Positions 33,283-41,731 are shown, counted from the first letter of the stretch. The stretch: 64,000 bases of DNA from Cronobacter condimenti 1330 (GCF_001277255.1 NZ_CP012264.1:2852001-2916000); one strand, 5' to 3'. Notes: generated from the sequence alone by a model not told the origin. Numbers and translations: made by a program.

Positions 33283-33729
33283 ATGATAACGATTGAACAA
33301 GGGACACAAATTCATTACCCCGTGTTGTTAGACGTCTGGGAATCATCGGTACGTGCTACGCATAATTTTTTACAAGAGCAGGATATTCAAGCGCTCCGTC
33401 CTCTGTTACTGCATACGTACTTTCCTGGTCTGACTATAACGATTGCTCGTCATAGCGGTGACGACGCTATCCTGGGTTTTATCGGGGTAAGCGAAAAACG
33501 CATTGAAATGCTCTTTGTGGATGCAGAGCATCGCGGAAAAGGTATTGGGAAATCCCTCTTGCGATATGCTATCGATGCGCAGGGTGCTGACGAACTCGAC
33601 GTAAACGAACAGAATCCTCAGGCGGTTACCTTTTATAAACAGAATGGATTTGTCACTGTTGGTCGTTCTGACGTTGATGGACAAGGCAGGCCATACCCTT
33701 TATTGCAGATGAAGCTATTGGGTACATAA
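33283..33729 (+). CDS. GNAT family N-acetyltransferase (YjaB-like)
   Basis: A 148-residue acetyltransferase. It resembles E. coli YjaB along its length: WESSVRATHNFL, IEMLFVDAEHRGKGIGKSLL (acetyl-CoA loop R-G-K-G-I-G), DVNEQNPQAVTFYKQNGF and GRSDVDGQGRPYPLL. Substrate unknown. It lies in the AT-rich accessory stretch with no obvious partner. Confidence 0.85.
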   Translation: MITIEQGTQIHYPVLLDVWESSVRATHNFLQEQDIQALRPLLLHTYFPGLTITIARHSGDDAILGFIGVSEKRIEMLFVDAEHRGKGIGKSLLRYAIDAQGADELDVNEQNPQAVTFYKQNGFVTVGRSDVDGQGRPYPLLQMKLLGT

Positions 33730-34088
33730 TCTTTCCGGGCAGAATAAAGCCTGGCTCTCGCTTATATGAGGCAACCATCATCACTTCTCCTGTCCCGGTG
33801 GGGATTGAGCATGACAATATCGTCCCGGAATAAAAGCTGCATTATTGACCAGAAAAGGTCTCTTCTGAACGCTCATATTGGGGAATTCGTACCCGCTTTG
33901 AACAGGAAGGAAACGTTCGCGATGTGCTCTGTTTAACAGGGCTCTGAGCAGTAAACGTCAGGGCTATGATCTGGTTAAGTCAACAATGTCTGATGTGGCC
34001 TATGGGCGCGCTGTTTCGGGGAGAGCGACAGCGTTGCAGCAAAAAAGTAGCCTGTGACAACGCGGATGTTAGTGATGAGTATCAGTGG
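33730..34088. other. Decayed sequence, nothing identified
   Basis: 359 bases with interrupted reading frames in all phases. One fragment near 33928-34045 (ALSSKRQGYDLVKSTMSDVA...) looks like coding remnant, but I cannot assign a family. Confidence 0.35.
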
Positions 34089-34652
34089 TTATATAACCGC
34101 TTTTACGGCAATGCCATTCAAGAACAAATCAACCAGATGACCAATACGAGATTGAGATGCCTGACCACTTTCAATTGCAAAAGAAATGGCCGTTATCACG
34201 TAGATAAAATCCTCGAAAGTGACATCGCGGCGGATGGTGCCAGCCTCTTGCCCACGCTGCAGTAATCGATGACCTTCAGCTGTGATGGCATTACATCCGG
34301 GCGTCCCGCATTTAATAAACGTTCCAATCGAAGCCGCAAGACTCTGATACGTGCTCGTGTAGGTGGCTAGTTCTTCAAGAAACATTCTCACCGCAGCGCC
34401 AGGGTTCAATTCTGCGTCGCGCATCCTGCTTTTTTCGGCCAGCGTCAGAAAACGTTCATTGCTGGTTGCGGCGAACAGCGCCTCACGGGTGGGGAAGCGA
34501 CGATAAAGCGTACCGATGCCGACGCCTGCCTTTTTGGCAACTTCTTCAAGCGCAACCCCCGCTCCTTTTTTTAGAAATAGCTCCTCGGCGGCAGACAGGA
34601 TAAGTACACGGTTTTTCTGCGCATCCGCCCTAAGAGTTGGTTCATCACTCAC
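34089..34652 (-). CDS. TetR-family transcriptional repressor
   Basis: A 187-residue regulator. The N-terminal helix-turn-helix includes ILSAAEELFLKKGAGVALEEV then AKKAGVGIGTLYRRFPTREALF (recognition helix GIGTLYRRF). A ligand-binding domain follows. Start is GTG with GAGGA seven bases upstream. It diverges from an SDR gene, and the 85-base gap holds two copies of an AAGTGGAG-N5-CTCCACTT-type palindrome, the probable self and target operators. The ligand is unknown. Confidence 0.9.
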   Translation of the reverse strand: MSDEPTLRADAQKNRVLILSAAEELFLKKGAGVALEEVAKKAGVGIGTLYRRFPTREALFAATSNERFLTLAEKSRMRDAELNPGAAVRMFLEELATYTSTYQSLAASIGTFIKCGTPGCNAITAEGHRLLQRGQEAGTIRRDVTFEDFIYVITAISFAIESGQASQSRIGHLVDLFLNGIAVKAVI

Positions 34653-34675
34653 TTTATTTTCCTCTGCGGCTTGTT

Positions 34676-34694
34676 AAGTGGAGTATGCCTCCAT
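34676..34694. promoter_or_regulatory. TetR operator 1
   Basis: AAGTGGAG-TATGC-CTCCAT, imperfect on the right arm. It lies 24 bases upstream of the tetR-type gene start, with its centre 24 bp from operator 2. Confidence 0.65.
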
Positions 34695-34699
34695 ATTAT

Positions 34700-34720
34700 A
34701 AGTGGAGCAATCCTCCACTT
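34700..34720. promoter_or_regulatory. TetR operator 2
   Basis: AAGTGGAG-CAATC-CTCCACTT has perfect 8-bp arms, 18 bases upstream of the SDR start, likely covering its promoter. Confidence 0.75.
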
Positions 34721-34737
34721 ATTTAAGGATCCGGGAA

Positions 34738-35481
34738 ATGACTAAACGCTTTGAAGATAAGGTTGTCGTGATTACAGGGGGCAGTGATGGCATCGGCTTC
34801 GCGACGGCAAAACTTTTCGCCATCGAAGGTGCGTACGTATACATCACGGGCCGCCGGCAAGAACAGCTCGATGAGGCAGTGAAAAAGATTGGTCACGGCG
34901 CGGTTGGCGTACAGGGTGACGTTACTGACTCGGCTGATGTCGCCAGGCTTTACAAGCGGATCCAACAAGATCACCAAAAGGTAGATGTCGTATTCGCCAA
35001 CGCGGGCATTTATGAGGTTGCTCAACTCGATGCCGTTGAAAGTAAGCATTTTGACGCTATCTTCAACGTCAATGTGAAAGGCGTCGTGTTTACTGTACAG
35101 CAAGCACTACCGTTGATGGGCGCTGGCGGGGTTGTGGTCCTGAACGGCTCCATCGCCGGGAGTAAAGGTCTGCCAGGTCAGTCGATATATAACGCAAGTA
35201 AGGCTGCGGTGCGCTCGTTCGCTCGAAGCTGGACGAACGATCTCAAAGAGCGAGGCATCCGCGTGAATGTTGTTTCTCCGGGGGGAACAGAAACGCCTCT
35301 GATAAGAAGTTATCTCGACTCAAATCCAGGCGTCGAAGACGCTTTAAACAAAGGCGTCCCGTTAGGGCGATTAGGGGAGCCGAGCGAGGTAGCACGAGCC
35401 GTTCTCTTCCTTGCATCTGCCGAAAGTAGCTTTGTCGCCGGACATGAGCTTTTCGTCGATGGCGGTGTGGCCGCAGTCTAG
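34738..35481 (+). CDS. Short-chain dehydrogenase/reductase, TetR-regulated
   Basis: A 247-residue classical SDR. Cofactor motif TGGSDGIG (residues 13-20), ANAG motif (FANAGIY), catalytic Ser in NGSIAGSKG, and Y151-x3-K155 in SIYNASKAAV. The C-terminal SPGGTETPL and GHELFVDGG are typical. The ATG at 34738 follows AAGGA; an upstream in-frame start would run over operator 2. Probably induced by ligand release of the divergent TetR repressor, as in many small detoxification pairs. Confidence 0.9.
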   Translation: MTKRFEDKVVVITGGSDGIGFATAKLFAIEGAYVYITGRRQEQLDEAVKKIGHGAVGVQGDVTDSADVARLYKRIQQDHQKVDVVFANAGIYEVAQLDAVESKHFDAIFNVNVKGVVFTVQQALPLMGAGGVVVLNGSIAGSKGLPGQSIYNASKAAVRSFARSWTNDLKERGIRVNVVSPGGTETPLIRSYLDSNPGVEDALNKGVPLGRLGEPSEVARAVLFLASAESSFVAGHELFVDGGVAAV

Positions 35482-35547
35482 GGTTACGGTAAGCCTGCTC
35501 CGGTTCGATGCGCCGAATTATGCAATTGAGTTCGTAGCCTGGTAGAA

Positions 35548-35570
35548 AGCCGCCGTGAGGCGGTTTTTTT
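35548..35570 (+). terminator. Terminator after the SDR gene
   Basis: AGCCGCC-GTGA-GGCGG followed by TTTTTTT. Confidence 0.85.
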
Positions 35571-35606
35571 ATGCGTAGTCGTAACGCCCTCCCCGCTCGT
35601 ACCAGG

Positions 35607-35650
35607 CAGTGCTCTCGCGGCTGGCTGCTGTAAGGCAGAAGCGGACATGG
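35607..35650. repeat. Hairpin repeat copy E (degenerate)
   Basis: CAGTGCTCTCGCGGCTGGCT... ending AGAAGCGGACATGG shares the AGCGGACAT end of copy B and a preceding CTCGCGGC block, but the central part has diverged. Confidence 0.35.
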
Positions 35651-35747
35651 CTTTTGTTATGGTGCGTTATCCATTAGCAGCCGGATGAATGGATAAATAT
35701 AAATTGTTATAATTCAGGCATCCTTTTGCCCTAATTTTACTTTAATA

Positions 35748-36242
35748 ATGATAAACAGAATTTTGGTCAGTGCTTGCCTGATGGGGTTTAAAGTGCGCTA
35801 TAACGGAAGTGAGAAAGCCCCCATGCAGGCTCAGCTGGCGCGCTGGCAGAAGGAGCAACGTCTGGTGGTCCACTGTCCTGAGCTGGCTGCCGGCTTATCA
35901 ATACCACGTTCCCCGGCAGAGATTGTTTTTGCTGATGGTAAAGACGTAATGCGGGAGCAAGCCAGAATAATAGAAAGCACAGGAAGTGATGTGACTGAGC
36001 ATTATCAGCTTGCAGCCTGGCTTGCCTTACGCACTGCCCAGGAGTCTGGGTGTACTGCTGCATTATTAACTGATGGCAGTCCTACATGTGGAAGTCAGTT
36101 TATCTATGACGGCTCTTTTAGTGGTAAGCGTAAGCCTGGTATGGGAGTTGCAGCGGCGTTGCTCAATGAACATGGTATAGCAGTATTTTCTGATACGCAG
36201 CTCGCTGAGCTTATTGCCTGGATTAAAGAAAGAGAAGGCTGA
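35748..36242 (+). CDS. DUF523 family protein
   Basis: A 164-residue cytoplasmic protein of the DUF523 family, function unknown. Hallmarks are the N-terminal ILVSACLMGFKVRYNG, the VHCPELAAGLSIPR segment, DGSPTCGS and GVAAALLNEHGI. The three cysteine-containing motifs are intact, and such conserved cysteines suggest a metal or redox site (inference). No linked partner. Confidence 0.9.
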   Translation: MINRILVSACLMGFKVRYNGSEKAPMQAQLARWQKEQRLVVHCPELAAGLSIPRSPAEIVFADGKDVMREQARIIESTGSDVTEHYQLAAWLALRTAQESGCTAALLTDGSPTCGSQFIYDGSFSGKRKPGMGVAAALLNEHGIAVFSDTQLAELIAWIKEREG

Positions 36243-36402
36243 ATACTCACAACACACGCCATCTCCCCCACAATTTAAATTCTAAGTATCCGGTGTATCA
36301 CTCATAGGCTGGCCACACGTCAGGCAATCGTGAATTTTCATTGAAGGCATCCGGTTATCAGACGGCACAGAATGTGGGAGGAACCTTAGCAGTTATAAAT
36401 GC

Positions 36403-36750
36403 TCACTGGCTCTCATGCGGTGGAGTGATTAACCCGAGTTTTTCCTGCACGATGTCTTTAAGGAGTGCCACCAGTTCCGGATCCATGAAGTGATAATCGT
36501 CAGGAATATCAAGGACGTGCAGGGGCTTAAAGCCGATGATACGGTGATATTCCGCCAGTAAACGGTTTTTATGCTTCTGCTCCATCACACAGATAACGTC
36601 GGCCCAGTGAAGCAGATCGGCAGACACCGGTCTTTTCGCATTTCGACTTGTACCCGCAGAACGCACGGCAAGAGTGGGATAACGGCGGAACACCTGTTCC
36701 GCCGTTGGGCTGCGCCATTGATTACGACTGCAAATAAAAAGGACGTTCAT
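36403..36750 (-). CDS. Low-molecular-weight protein tyrosine phosphatase-like protein
   Basis: A 115-residue protein. The N-terminal MNVLFICSRNQWRSPTAEQV contains the phosphatase signature C-x5-R-S (C7, R13, S14). The remainder resembles a short LMW-PTP subfamily with VRSAGTS, WADVICVMEQKHKNRL and LDIPDDYHFMDPEL, where an Asp could be the general acid. It is shorter than classical LMW-PTPs (about 145-150). The start lies inside the upstream gene (29-base overlap), suggesting translational coupling. Confidence 0.82.
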   Translation of the reverse strand: MNVLFICSRNQWRSPTAEQVFRRYPTLAVRSAGTSRNAKRPVSADLLHWADVICVMEQKHKNRLLAEYHRIIGFKPLHVLDIPDDYHFMDPELVALLKDIVQEKLGLITPPHESQ

Positions 36751-36973
36751 CCGTAAGCTGATACTCTTCCAGCCCGCGCATGGCACGTTGTTGATTCGTA
36801 ATACGTGGATACTCAAGCCCTAACTGTGTCGCCCGCAGCAATTTGTCTGACCGCGTGTACAGCATCTTCCAGTTTTTTTCGCCGCGAAACGTTAATAAGG
36901 CAGAGTGGACATCCCGAGATTTATTGCGATGCTTTTGTGCGATTCGCCAGTCTCTGGTGCGCGTTTTGTTCAT
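36722..36973 (-). CDS. Small basic protein upstream of the phosphatase
   Basis: An 83-residue protein of unknown family: MNKTRTRDWRIAQKHRNKSR..., basic and polar, with no membrane segment. An AGAGAG ribosome site precedes the ATG at 36973. Its end overlaps the phosphatase start, so the two are probably one translationally coupled unit. I call it real on the basis of ribosome site, coupling and lack of any competing frame, but recognise no domain. Confidence 0.55.
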   Translation of the reverse strand: MNKTRTRDWRIAQKHRNKSRDVHSALLTFRGEKNWKMLYTRSDKLLRATQLGLEYPRITNQQRAMRGLEEYQLTDERPFYLQS

Positions 36974-37082
36974 GGGTTATCTCTCTCAGATTCATCGGGG
37001 TCAGCAGCCGCGATAATACGAAGAGAACGAACGAGGCGATTTTACGTTTTTTAGGGAAAATGGAAATCCCATGTTCTGGTAG

Positions 37083-37336
37083 TTAATGGTCATTGTCCTT
37101 GCATCTCCGCATCCATGAAAGATTGCCGATGAGCGCGCTTGATTAACGGATAGCATGGAAAGCCTATAAACTATCGTCAGTGTGGCGGGAGAAGCCTGCC
37201 ACTGTAAAAGCTGGCCAAAGATAATAATCTGGGTAAAACCATTTCCGGACGAGGAGAGAATATAGGCACCACCCAAAAAGCGTAGCCAGCGATGACCACG
37301 CAGCGCACGGATAAGCGCCAGTGGCCATATATTCAT
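37083..37336 (-). pseudogene. MFS transporter, N-terminal remnant
   Basis: From the ATG at 37336 the frame reads MNIWPLALIRALRGHRWLRF then LGGAYILSSSGNGFTQIIIF and GQLLQWQASPATLTIVY. This is the first helix pair of an MFS exporter. Similarity stops after about 55 residues and the frame ends without further helices. A fragment, not a functional gene. Confidence 0.45.
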
Positions 37337-37575
37337 GCGCAAGATGTTCATCAAATAACAGAAAACCACACCGCCCGCAGGCCATGCGGAAAATAAATAC
37401 TGTTAAAAGAGAAAAGGTTACATCGGGAATTCACGTCAGCACAAAGCGATAACGCACCTGTCATGTGATAACCCTTTGGAAAGTCCCTGTTTACGGCATG
37501 TGGCCTGTCGCAGGGCCAGTCCCGGTTTACACGCTCTGCTACTATCAGATTATGGTCATCACCGGAAAACCCATC

Positions 37576-38214
37576 ATGTATACACTTTACGGGACCGCGC
37601 GTTCTGGCTCTGCCGCAATTGAGATGGCGCTTAAGGCCTGCGGCGTGGAATATCGGATCTGCACAGCCAGTTCATGGCAAAAAGAGAGTCATCTTGAAGA
37701 ACTGAGGCAAATAAATCCCTTAGTCCAGATCCCGACGTTAATCCTGGCGGATGGTTCAGAGCTTACTGAAAGCGCCGCCATCCTCATTTACCTCGGCATG
37801 GAATATCCGGCTTCGGGACTTTTATCTCAGGACGCCGCGGTGCGCGCTCAGCAATTACGGGGGCTGGTTTATATCGCAGCGAACTGTTATGCCTCAGTGG
37901 GCATTATTGATTACCCTGAACGCTGGCTACCTGATGGTACCGAAGATCACAACACACAACTGGCGCAGGGCACCGTGCAAAAGCTTTATCAGCAATGGGA
38001 CAGTTTTAGTGATGTCTTTTTTGGCTCAAAAGCCTGGCAGCCCGCACACCCCGGCGGCCTGGAAATGCTGGCCGCCGTTGTCACACGCTGGAGCCAGGCG
38101 CGTGAGCATCTGCGCCTCTCCCGGCCCGGGTTCTGCTTATCCCTGACTGAAGCGGAAAAACATCCTGCTATCAGAGACGTCATCGAAAATCACTGGTCGC
38201 CTGAAAGGCCGTGA
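37576..38214 (+). CDS. Glutathione S-transferase family protein
   Basis: A 212-residue GST-like protein. The N-terminal thioredoxin-like domain (MYTLYGTARSGSAAIEMALK) carries the usual INPLVQIPTLILADG cis-Pro loop and LTESAAILIYL, the glutathione gamma-glutamyl site. An all-helical domain follows. The ATG at 37576 starts directly at the thioredoxin fold; the longer frame to 37465 would add 37 residues without family similarity. Substrate unknown. Confidence 0.85.
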   Translation: MYTLYGTARSGSAAIEMALKACGVEYRICTASSWQKESHLEELRQINPLVQIPTLILADGSELTESAAILIYLGMEYPASGLLSQDAAVRAQQLRGLVYIAANCYASVGIIDYPERWLPDGTEDHNTQLAQGTVQKLYQQWDSFSDVFFGSKAWQPAHPGGLEMLAAVVTRWSQAREHLRLSRPGFCLSLTEAEKHPAIRDVIENHWSPERP

Positions 38215-38310
38215 GCCGCTTTGCTCATGGATCGTTTTAACAACCGCGGGCGGGAATATGCTTACACCTGCATACCGAAAGCGCTTTTCCCTGTCCTTTT
38301 TAAAACTGTA

Positions 38311-38337
38311 AAAAACCAGCCATTACGGCTGGTTTTT
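38311..38337 (+). terminator. Terminator between GST and DUF1971 genes
   Basis: AAAAACCAGCC-ATTA-CGGCTGGTTTTTA, symmetric, so it can serve both convergent genes. Confidence 0.85.
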
Positions 38338-38371
38338 ATCTGGGGATATCCACGCTGGTGTGGCTTGCGGC

Positions 38372-38719
38372 TTATTTCTTCGTGTTCACCACCTGCCCTA
38401 TTCCCGCGCCCTGTAGCGTTACGTCAGGGTCTGCGAAGAAATCGATATTGAAATATGTATCGTCGGTGAGCAGTTCAATGCGGTGCCATTTCTGCGGCGG
38501 GCTGATGCCGAATTGCCCGGCCTCGATAACCACCTCCATATCCGGCTCTTTCGCCTCGCCATCAGGGAAACCGTAATATTTCACCGCGCCCTGCATTACG
38601 GACAGCCGGCCATATACGCCCGTTTTGGTGTTGTGGTGGGTAAAAAGCGCCGCGGGCGCGGTCGCCTTATTCCAGAACGGCGTGGCGCGGGTATGGATAA
38701 AATGTTGTGGAATACGCAT
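38372..38719 (-). CDS. DUF1971 (TehB/YeaR-like) domain protein
   Basis: A 115-residue cupin-like protein close to E. coli YeaR: MRIPQHFIHTRATPFWNK, GVYGRLSVMQGAVKYYGF, IEAGQFGISPPQKWHRIE and DDTYFNIDFFADP. E. coli yeaR is induced by nitrate/nitric oxide via NarL and NsrR. Here the gene sits two genes from norWVR, which suggests a nitrosative or oxyanion stress role. The ATG at 38719 is preceded by a GGAG-type site. Divergent from the KTSC gene. Confidence 0.88.
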   Translation of the reverse strand: MRIPQHFIHTRATPFWNKATAPAALFTHHNTKTGVYGRLSVMQGAVKYYGFPDGEAKEPDMEVVIEAGQFGISPPQKWHRIELLTDDTYFNIDFFADPDVTLQGAGIGQVVNTKK

Positions 38720-38811
38720 CGTCAGTCTCCTCAAATCTCTTCTGCCGCCGCCGGGGCGGCGCGTTTCAACGCTATACTTACTGTCAGTCATTCATCAACC
38801 GCGAGGACGAA

Positions 38812-39024
38812 ATGCAACGAGAAAACGTAATCTCCCGTAGCCTCGCCTCGGTCGGCTATGACTGGGACAGCCGTGTGCTGGAAATCGCCTTTCGAAGCGG
38901 CGCGGTCTATCACTACCTGAACGTGCCGGAGCAGGTTTACCTCGCGCTGGGTCGCGCCCTCTCAAAAGGGCGCTATTTCCGCAAATCCATTAAAGACCGC
39001 TTTCCTTATCAGCGCGTCGGGTAA
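38812..39024 (+). CDS. KTSC domain protein
   Basis: A 70-residue protein comprising one KTSC domain: SRSLASVGYDWDSRVLEIAF, GAVYHYLNVPEQVYLAL, SKGRYFRKSIKDRFPYQR. Such domains occur alone or fused to nucleic-acid-related proteins and are suggested to bind RNA; role unknown. GAGGA precedes the ATG. It ends four bases before the convergent norW stop. Confidence 0.87.
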   Translation: MQRENVISRSLASVGYDWDSRVLEIAFRSGAVYHYLNVPEQVYLALGRALSKGRYFRKSIKDRFPYQRVG

Positions 39025-39027
39025 GGG

Positions 39028-40170
39028 TTAATTTCCACCCGCATTCAGTTCTTTAAGCAGCCCAAACGCCTGCTTCATATGATCCTCGCTCACCACAAAC
39101 GCCCGCAGTACGCCCTCCTCATCTCTGCCACGCGCGATGACACCGCCCGGACCAACGCGCATCTCCCAGTCCAGCCCGCGATTGGCGGTATCCCCCGCAA
39201 GATGCAGCGGCATTAGCGGCGTTTTCACTTTAACGAGCATCGCGGGCAGCGTCAGGCTTTGGGCTGCGCCACTCAGGTTTTTTGCAAGCGTCATGGCGCA
39301 CAACTGCGCCGGTTGCAGGAATGGCAGCAGGCGTCCGCGGATCTCGGCGCAATCGCCGAGGGCATAAATAGCCGGATGACTGGTGGAAAGCCTGTCATCC
39401 ACCACGATCCCGCGCCGGGTTGCCAGTCCTGCGCTGTGTGCAAGCGTCAGGTCAGGGCGCAGACCAATGGCGCAGACGACCGCATCAACGCACTCCTGAT
39501 GCCCGTCGGATAACGTCGCGACCAGCGAATCGTGATGACGTGCGAGCGACGCAAGCCCGGTGCTGAGCCGCAGCGTCACGCCATGTTGCGCGAGTACCGT
39601 TTGCAGGCGCGCGCTAATTTCCGGCACCAGCACGGTCGAAAGCAGGCTCGTGCTGGTATCGACCAGCGTCACCTTTTTACCGGCGCGATTGAGATCCATC
39701 GCAAGCTCGGTGCCGATAAGCCCGCCTCCCAGCAGCAGCACGCGTTTCGCGTCGCGCAGCGCCGCCTCACACTGGCGATACTCCTGCTGGCTATTGAGCG
39801 TAAACATCAGCTCGCTGCCGCTCACCGGCGGCAAGACAGCCTGTGCGCCGGTGGCAAGCACCAGATGTTGCCAGGCAAAGCGTCCGGCGCTGGTTTCTAC
39901 AGTGCGTGTCGCGACGTCAATACCTGTAACCTGCGTGTGCGGGTGTAGCAGTAAATGATTTTGCTCTGCCCAGTCGCCTGCCGTCTGGCGTGTCAGGTCG
40001 TCGGCGCGCTGCGCGTTAGTGAAGACATGACTGAGGTCGGGCTTGTTGTACTCATCGCCACTGTCTGAGGCGATAAGCCGGATCGGGCGCGTTTTATCCT
40101 GCTGGCGCAGGTTGCGCACCAGCTGGCGGGCGGCAAAACCCGCGCCGATGATAATCAGTTCCTCGCTCAT
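39028..40170 (-). CDS. norW: Flavorubredoxin reductase NorW
   Basis: A 380-residue FAD/NADH oxidoreductase that passes electrons from NADH to the rubredoxin domain of NorV for anaerobic nitric oxide reduction. FAD site IIGAGFAARQLVRNLR at the N-terminus, NADH Rossmann motif LLLGGGLIGTELAMDL near residue 145, and the second FAD motif IYALGDCAEI near residue 270. Its start lies three bases after the norV stop, so the genes form the norVW operon driven by the sigma-54 promoter upstream of norV. Confidence 0.95.
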   Translation of the reverse strand: MSEELIIIGAGFAARQLVRNLRQQDKTRPIRLIASDSGDEYNKPDLSHVFTNAQRADDLTRQTAGDWAEQNHLLLHPHTQVTGIDVATRTVETSAGRFAWQHLVLATGAQAVLPPVSGSELMFTLNSQQEYRQCEAALRDAKRVLLLGGGLIGTELAMDLNRAGKKVTLVDTSTSLLSTVLVPEISARLQTVLAQHGVTLRLSTGLASLARHHDSLVATLSDGHQECVDAVVCAIGLRPDLTLAHSAGLATRRGIVVDDRLSTSHPAIYALGDCAEIRGRLLPFLQPAQLCAMTLAKNLSGAAQSLTLPAMLVKVKTPLMPLHLAGDTANRGLDWEMRVGPGGVIARGRDEEGVLRAFVVSEDHMKQAFGLLKELNAGGN

Positions 40171-40173
40171 CGT

Positions 40174-41607
40174 TCAGCCCTCACAGACTTCAAAGACCGA
40201 TTTGCCGATCCCGCATTCCGGGCAGAGGAAGCTTTCCGGCACGGCATCCCACGGCGTGCCCGGGGCGACATCCTGATTCGGCTCACCCTTCGCCGGGTCG
40301 TAGACCCACTGGCAGACGGTGCAGATCATGCACTGCCCTACTGGCTCACCGGGCTCCTGAAAAGCCACGCCGCTCTCTGGGGCGATCGCCTGGGCGCTAA
40401 CAGGCAGTGGCGAGAGCGCCCACTGACGTGCGATGTCGCGGCCATGCTCGCGGCAGAGTTCCAGCGCGTCGAGATCCGGGCGCCATTTGGCCTTCAGGCT
40501 TAGCGACATCTCAAACCCCGCATCCTGCAGGCGGGTCGAGAGCCGGTCTACCGCGCCCCCGCTCCACCCATGGGAGCCAAACGCGCTGGCGCGCTTGTTA
40601 CGAAAACGCAGCCCGGTCATCTCTTCCACCAGACCTGCGATTTTCGGCATCATAACGTTGTTCATGGTTGAAGTGCCCACCAGCACGCCTTTCGAGCGGA
40701 ACACGTTGGTGAGAATTTCGTTTTTATCGCTGCGCGCCACATTGAAGATTTTCACCGCCACGCGAGGATCAATTTCCGCGATGCCCTGGGCGATGGCATC
40801 CGCCATCAGGCGGGTGTTGTTGGACATGGTGTCATAGAAAATCGTGATGCGATCTTCCTGGTAATCCGCCGCCCACTTCAGATACAGCTCAACGATTTGC
40901 GTCGGGTTGTCGCGCCATACCACGCCATGTGACGTGGCAATCATATCGACTGGCAGGTTAAAGCCGAGGATCTCGGTGATTTTCGGCGTCACCAGGCGGC
41001 TGAACGGCGTCAGAATATTCGCGTAGTAGCGCTGGCACTGCTCAAACAGCTCGGCCTGATCGACTTCGTCGTTAAAGAGGTGTTCGTCGCAATAGTGCTG
41101 GCCAAAGGCGTCGTTACTGAAGAGCACCGCGTCGTCAGTCATATAGGTCATCATGCTGTCTGGCCAGTGGAGCATCGGGGTTTCAACGAAGATCAATTTT
41201 TTGCCATTGCCGATATCCAGCGTGTCGCCGGTTTTCACCACGTTGAAGTTCCATTCCGGGTGATGATGATGACCGTTGATAGAATCGATGCCGTTGGCGG
41301 TGCAGTAAATCGGCGTGTCCGGGATGCAGTTCATGAGTTCGGAGAGCGCGCCTGCGTGGTCTTCTTCGGCATGGTTGATAATGATGTAATCGATATCCGC
41401 CAGATCAATTTCGCTGCGCAGGTTATTCACGAAGTCGCGGCTGAATTTGTGGTCAACCGTATCGATCAGCACATTTTTCTCTTCACGGATGAGATAGCTG
41501 TTGTAACTGCTGCCTTTTAAGGTTTTGTACTCGGTGCCATGAAAATCACGCACTTCCCAGTCACGCTGGCCAACCCAAAAAATATTATTTTTAACATGAA
41601 TGTTCAT
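40174..41607 (-). CDS. norV: Anaerobic nitric oxide reductase flavorubredoxin NorV
   Basis: A 477-residue enzyme that reduces NO to N2O under anaerobiosis. An N-terminal metallo-beta-lactamase domain has the diiron motif HAEEDHAG with later His/Asp ligands in HWPDSMMTY, SNDAFGQHYCDEH and SHGVVW. The flavodoxin domain starts near TIFYDTMSNNTRLMA. The C-terminal rubredoxin has CTVCQWVYDP and LCPECGIGKSVFEV, giving four iron ligands. All domains are intact and full length. Transcription is expected from a sigma-54 promoter activated by NorR. Confidence 0.97.
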   Translation of the reverse strand: MNIHVKNNIFWVGQRDWEVRDFHGTEYKTLKGSSYNSYLIREEKNVLIDTVDHKFSRDFVNNLRSEIDLADIDYIIINHAEEDHAGALSELMNCIPDTPIYCTANGIDSINGHHHHPEWNFNVVKTGDTLDIGNGKKLIFVETPMLHWPDSMMTYMTDDAVLFSNDAFGQHYCDEHLFNDEVDQAELFEQCQRYYANILTPFSRLVTPKITEILGFNLPVDMIATSHGVVWRDNPTQIVELYLKWAADYQEDRITIFYDTMSNNTRLMADAIAQGIAEIDPRVAVKIFNVARSDKNEILTNVFRSKGVLVGTSTMNNVMMPKIAGLVEEMTGLRFRNKRASAFGSHGWSGGAVDRLSTRLQDAGFEMSLSLKAKWRPDLDALELCREHGRDIARQWALSPLPVSAQAIAPESGVAFQEPGEPVGQCMICTVCQWVYDPAKGEPNQDVAPGTPWDAVPESFLCPECGIGKSVFEVCEG

Positions 41608-41646
41608 TGCACGGTTCCTCTGAAATAAATCGATATGCCAGAGGTA

Positions 41647-41663
41647 TTGCAGTTAGCGTGCCA
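41647..41663 (-). promoter_or_regulatory. norVW sigma-54 promoter
   Basis: The minus strand reads TGGCAC-GCTAA-CTGCAA, matching the -24/-12 consensus TGGCAC-N5-TTGCA except for one base. It lies about 40 bases upstream of norV. Confidence 0.85.
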
Positions 41664-41706
41664 ACTTTTAACCTACTGATTATTCATGGTTTATATTTTA
41701 TAGATT

Positions 41707-41717
41707 GTCATAATGAC
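41707..41717. promoter_or_regulatory. NorR enhancer site 1
   Basis: GTCATAATGAC, a perfect palindrome of GT-N7-AC form, nearest to the norVW promoter. Confidence 0.75.
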
Positions 41718-41731
41718 TATTATCCATTATT

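Noticed and set aside
30117..35747. CRISPR array, because of repeated palindromic segments
   Set aside because: The copies are irregularly spaced by about 0.6-2.5 kb, diverged, and lack regular spacers; no cas genes are present.
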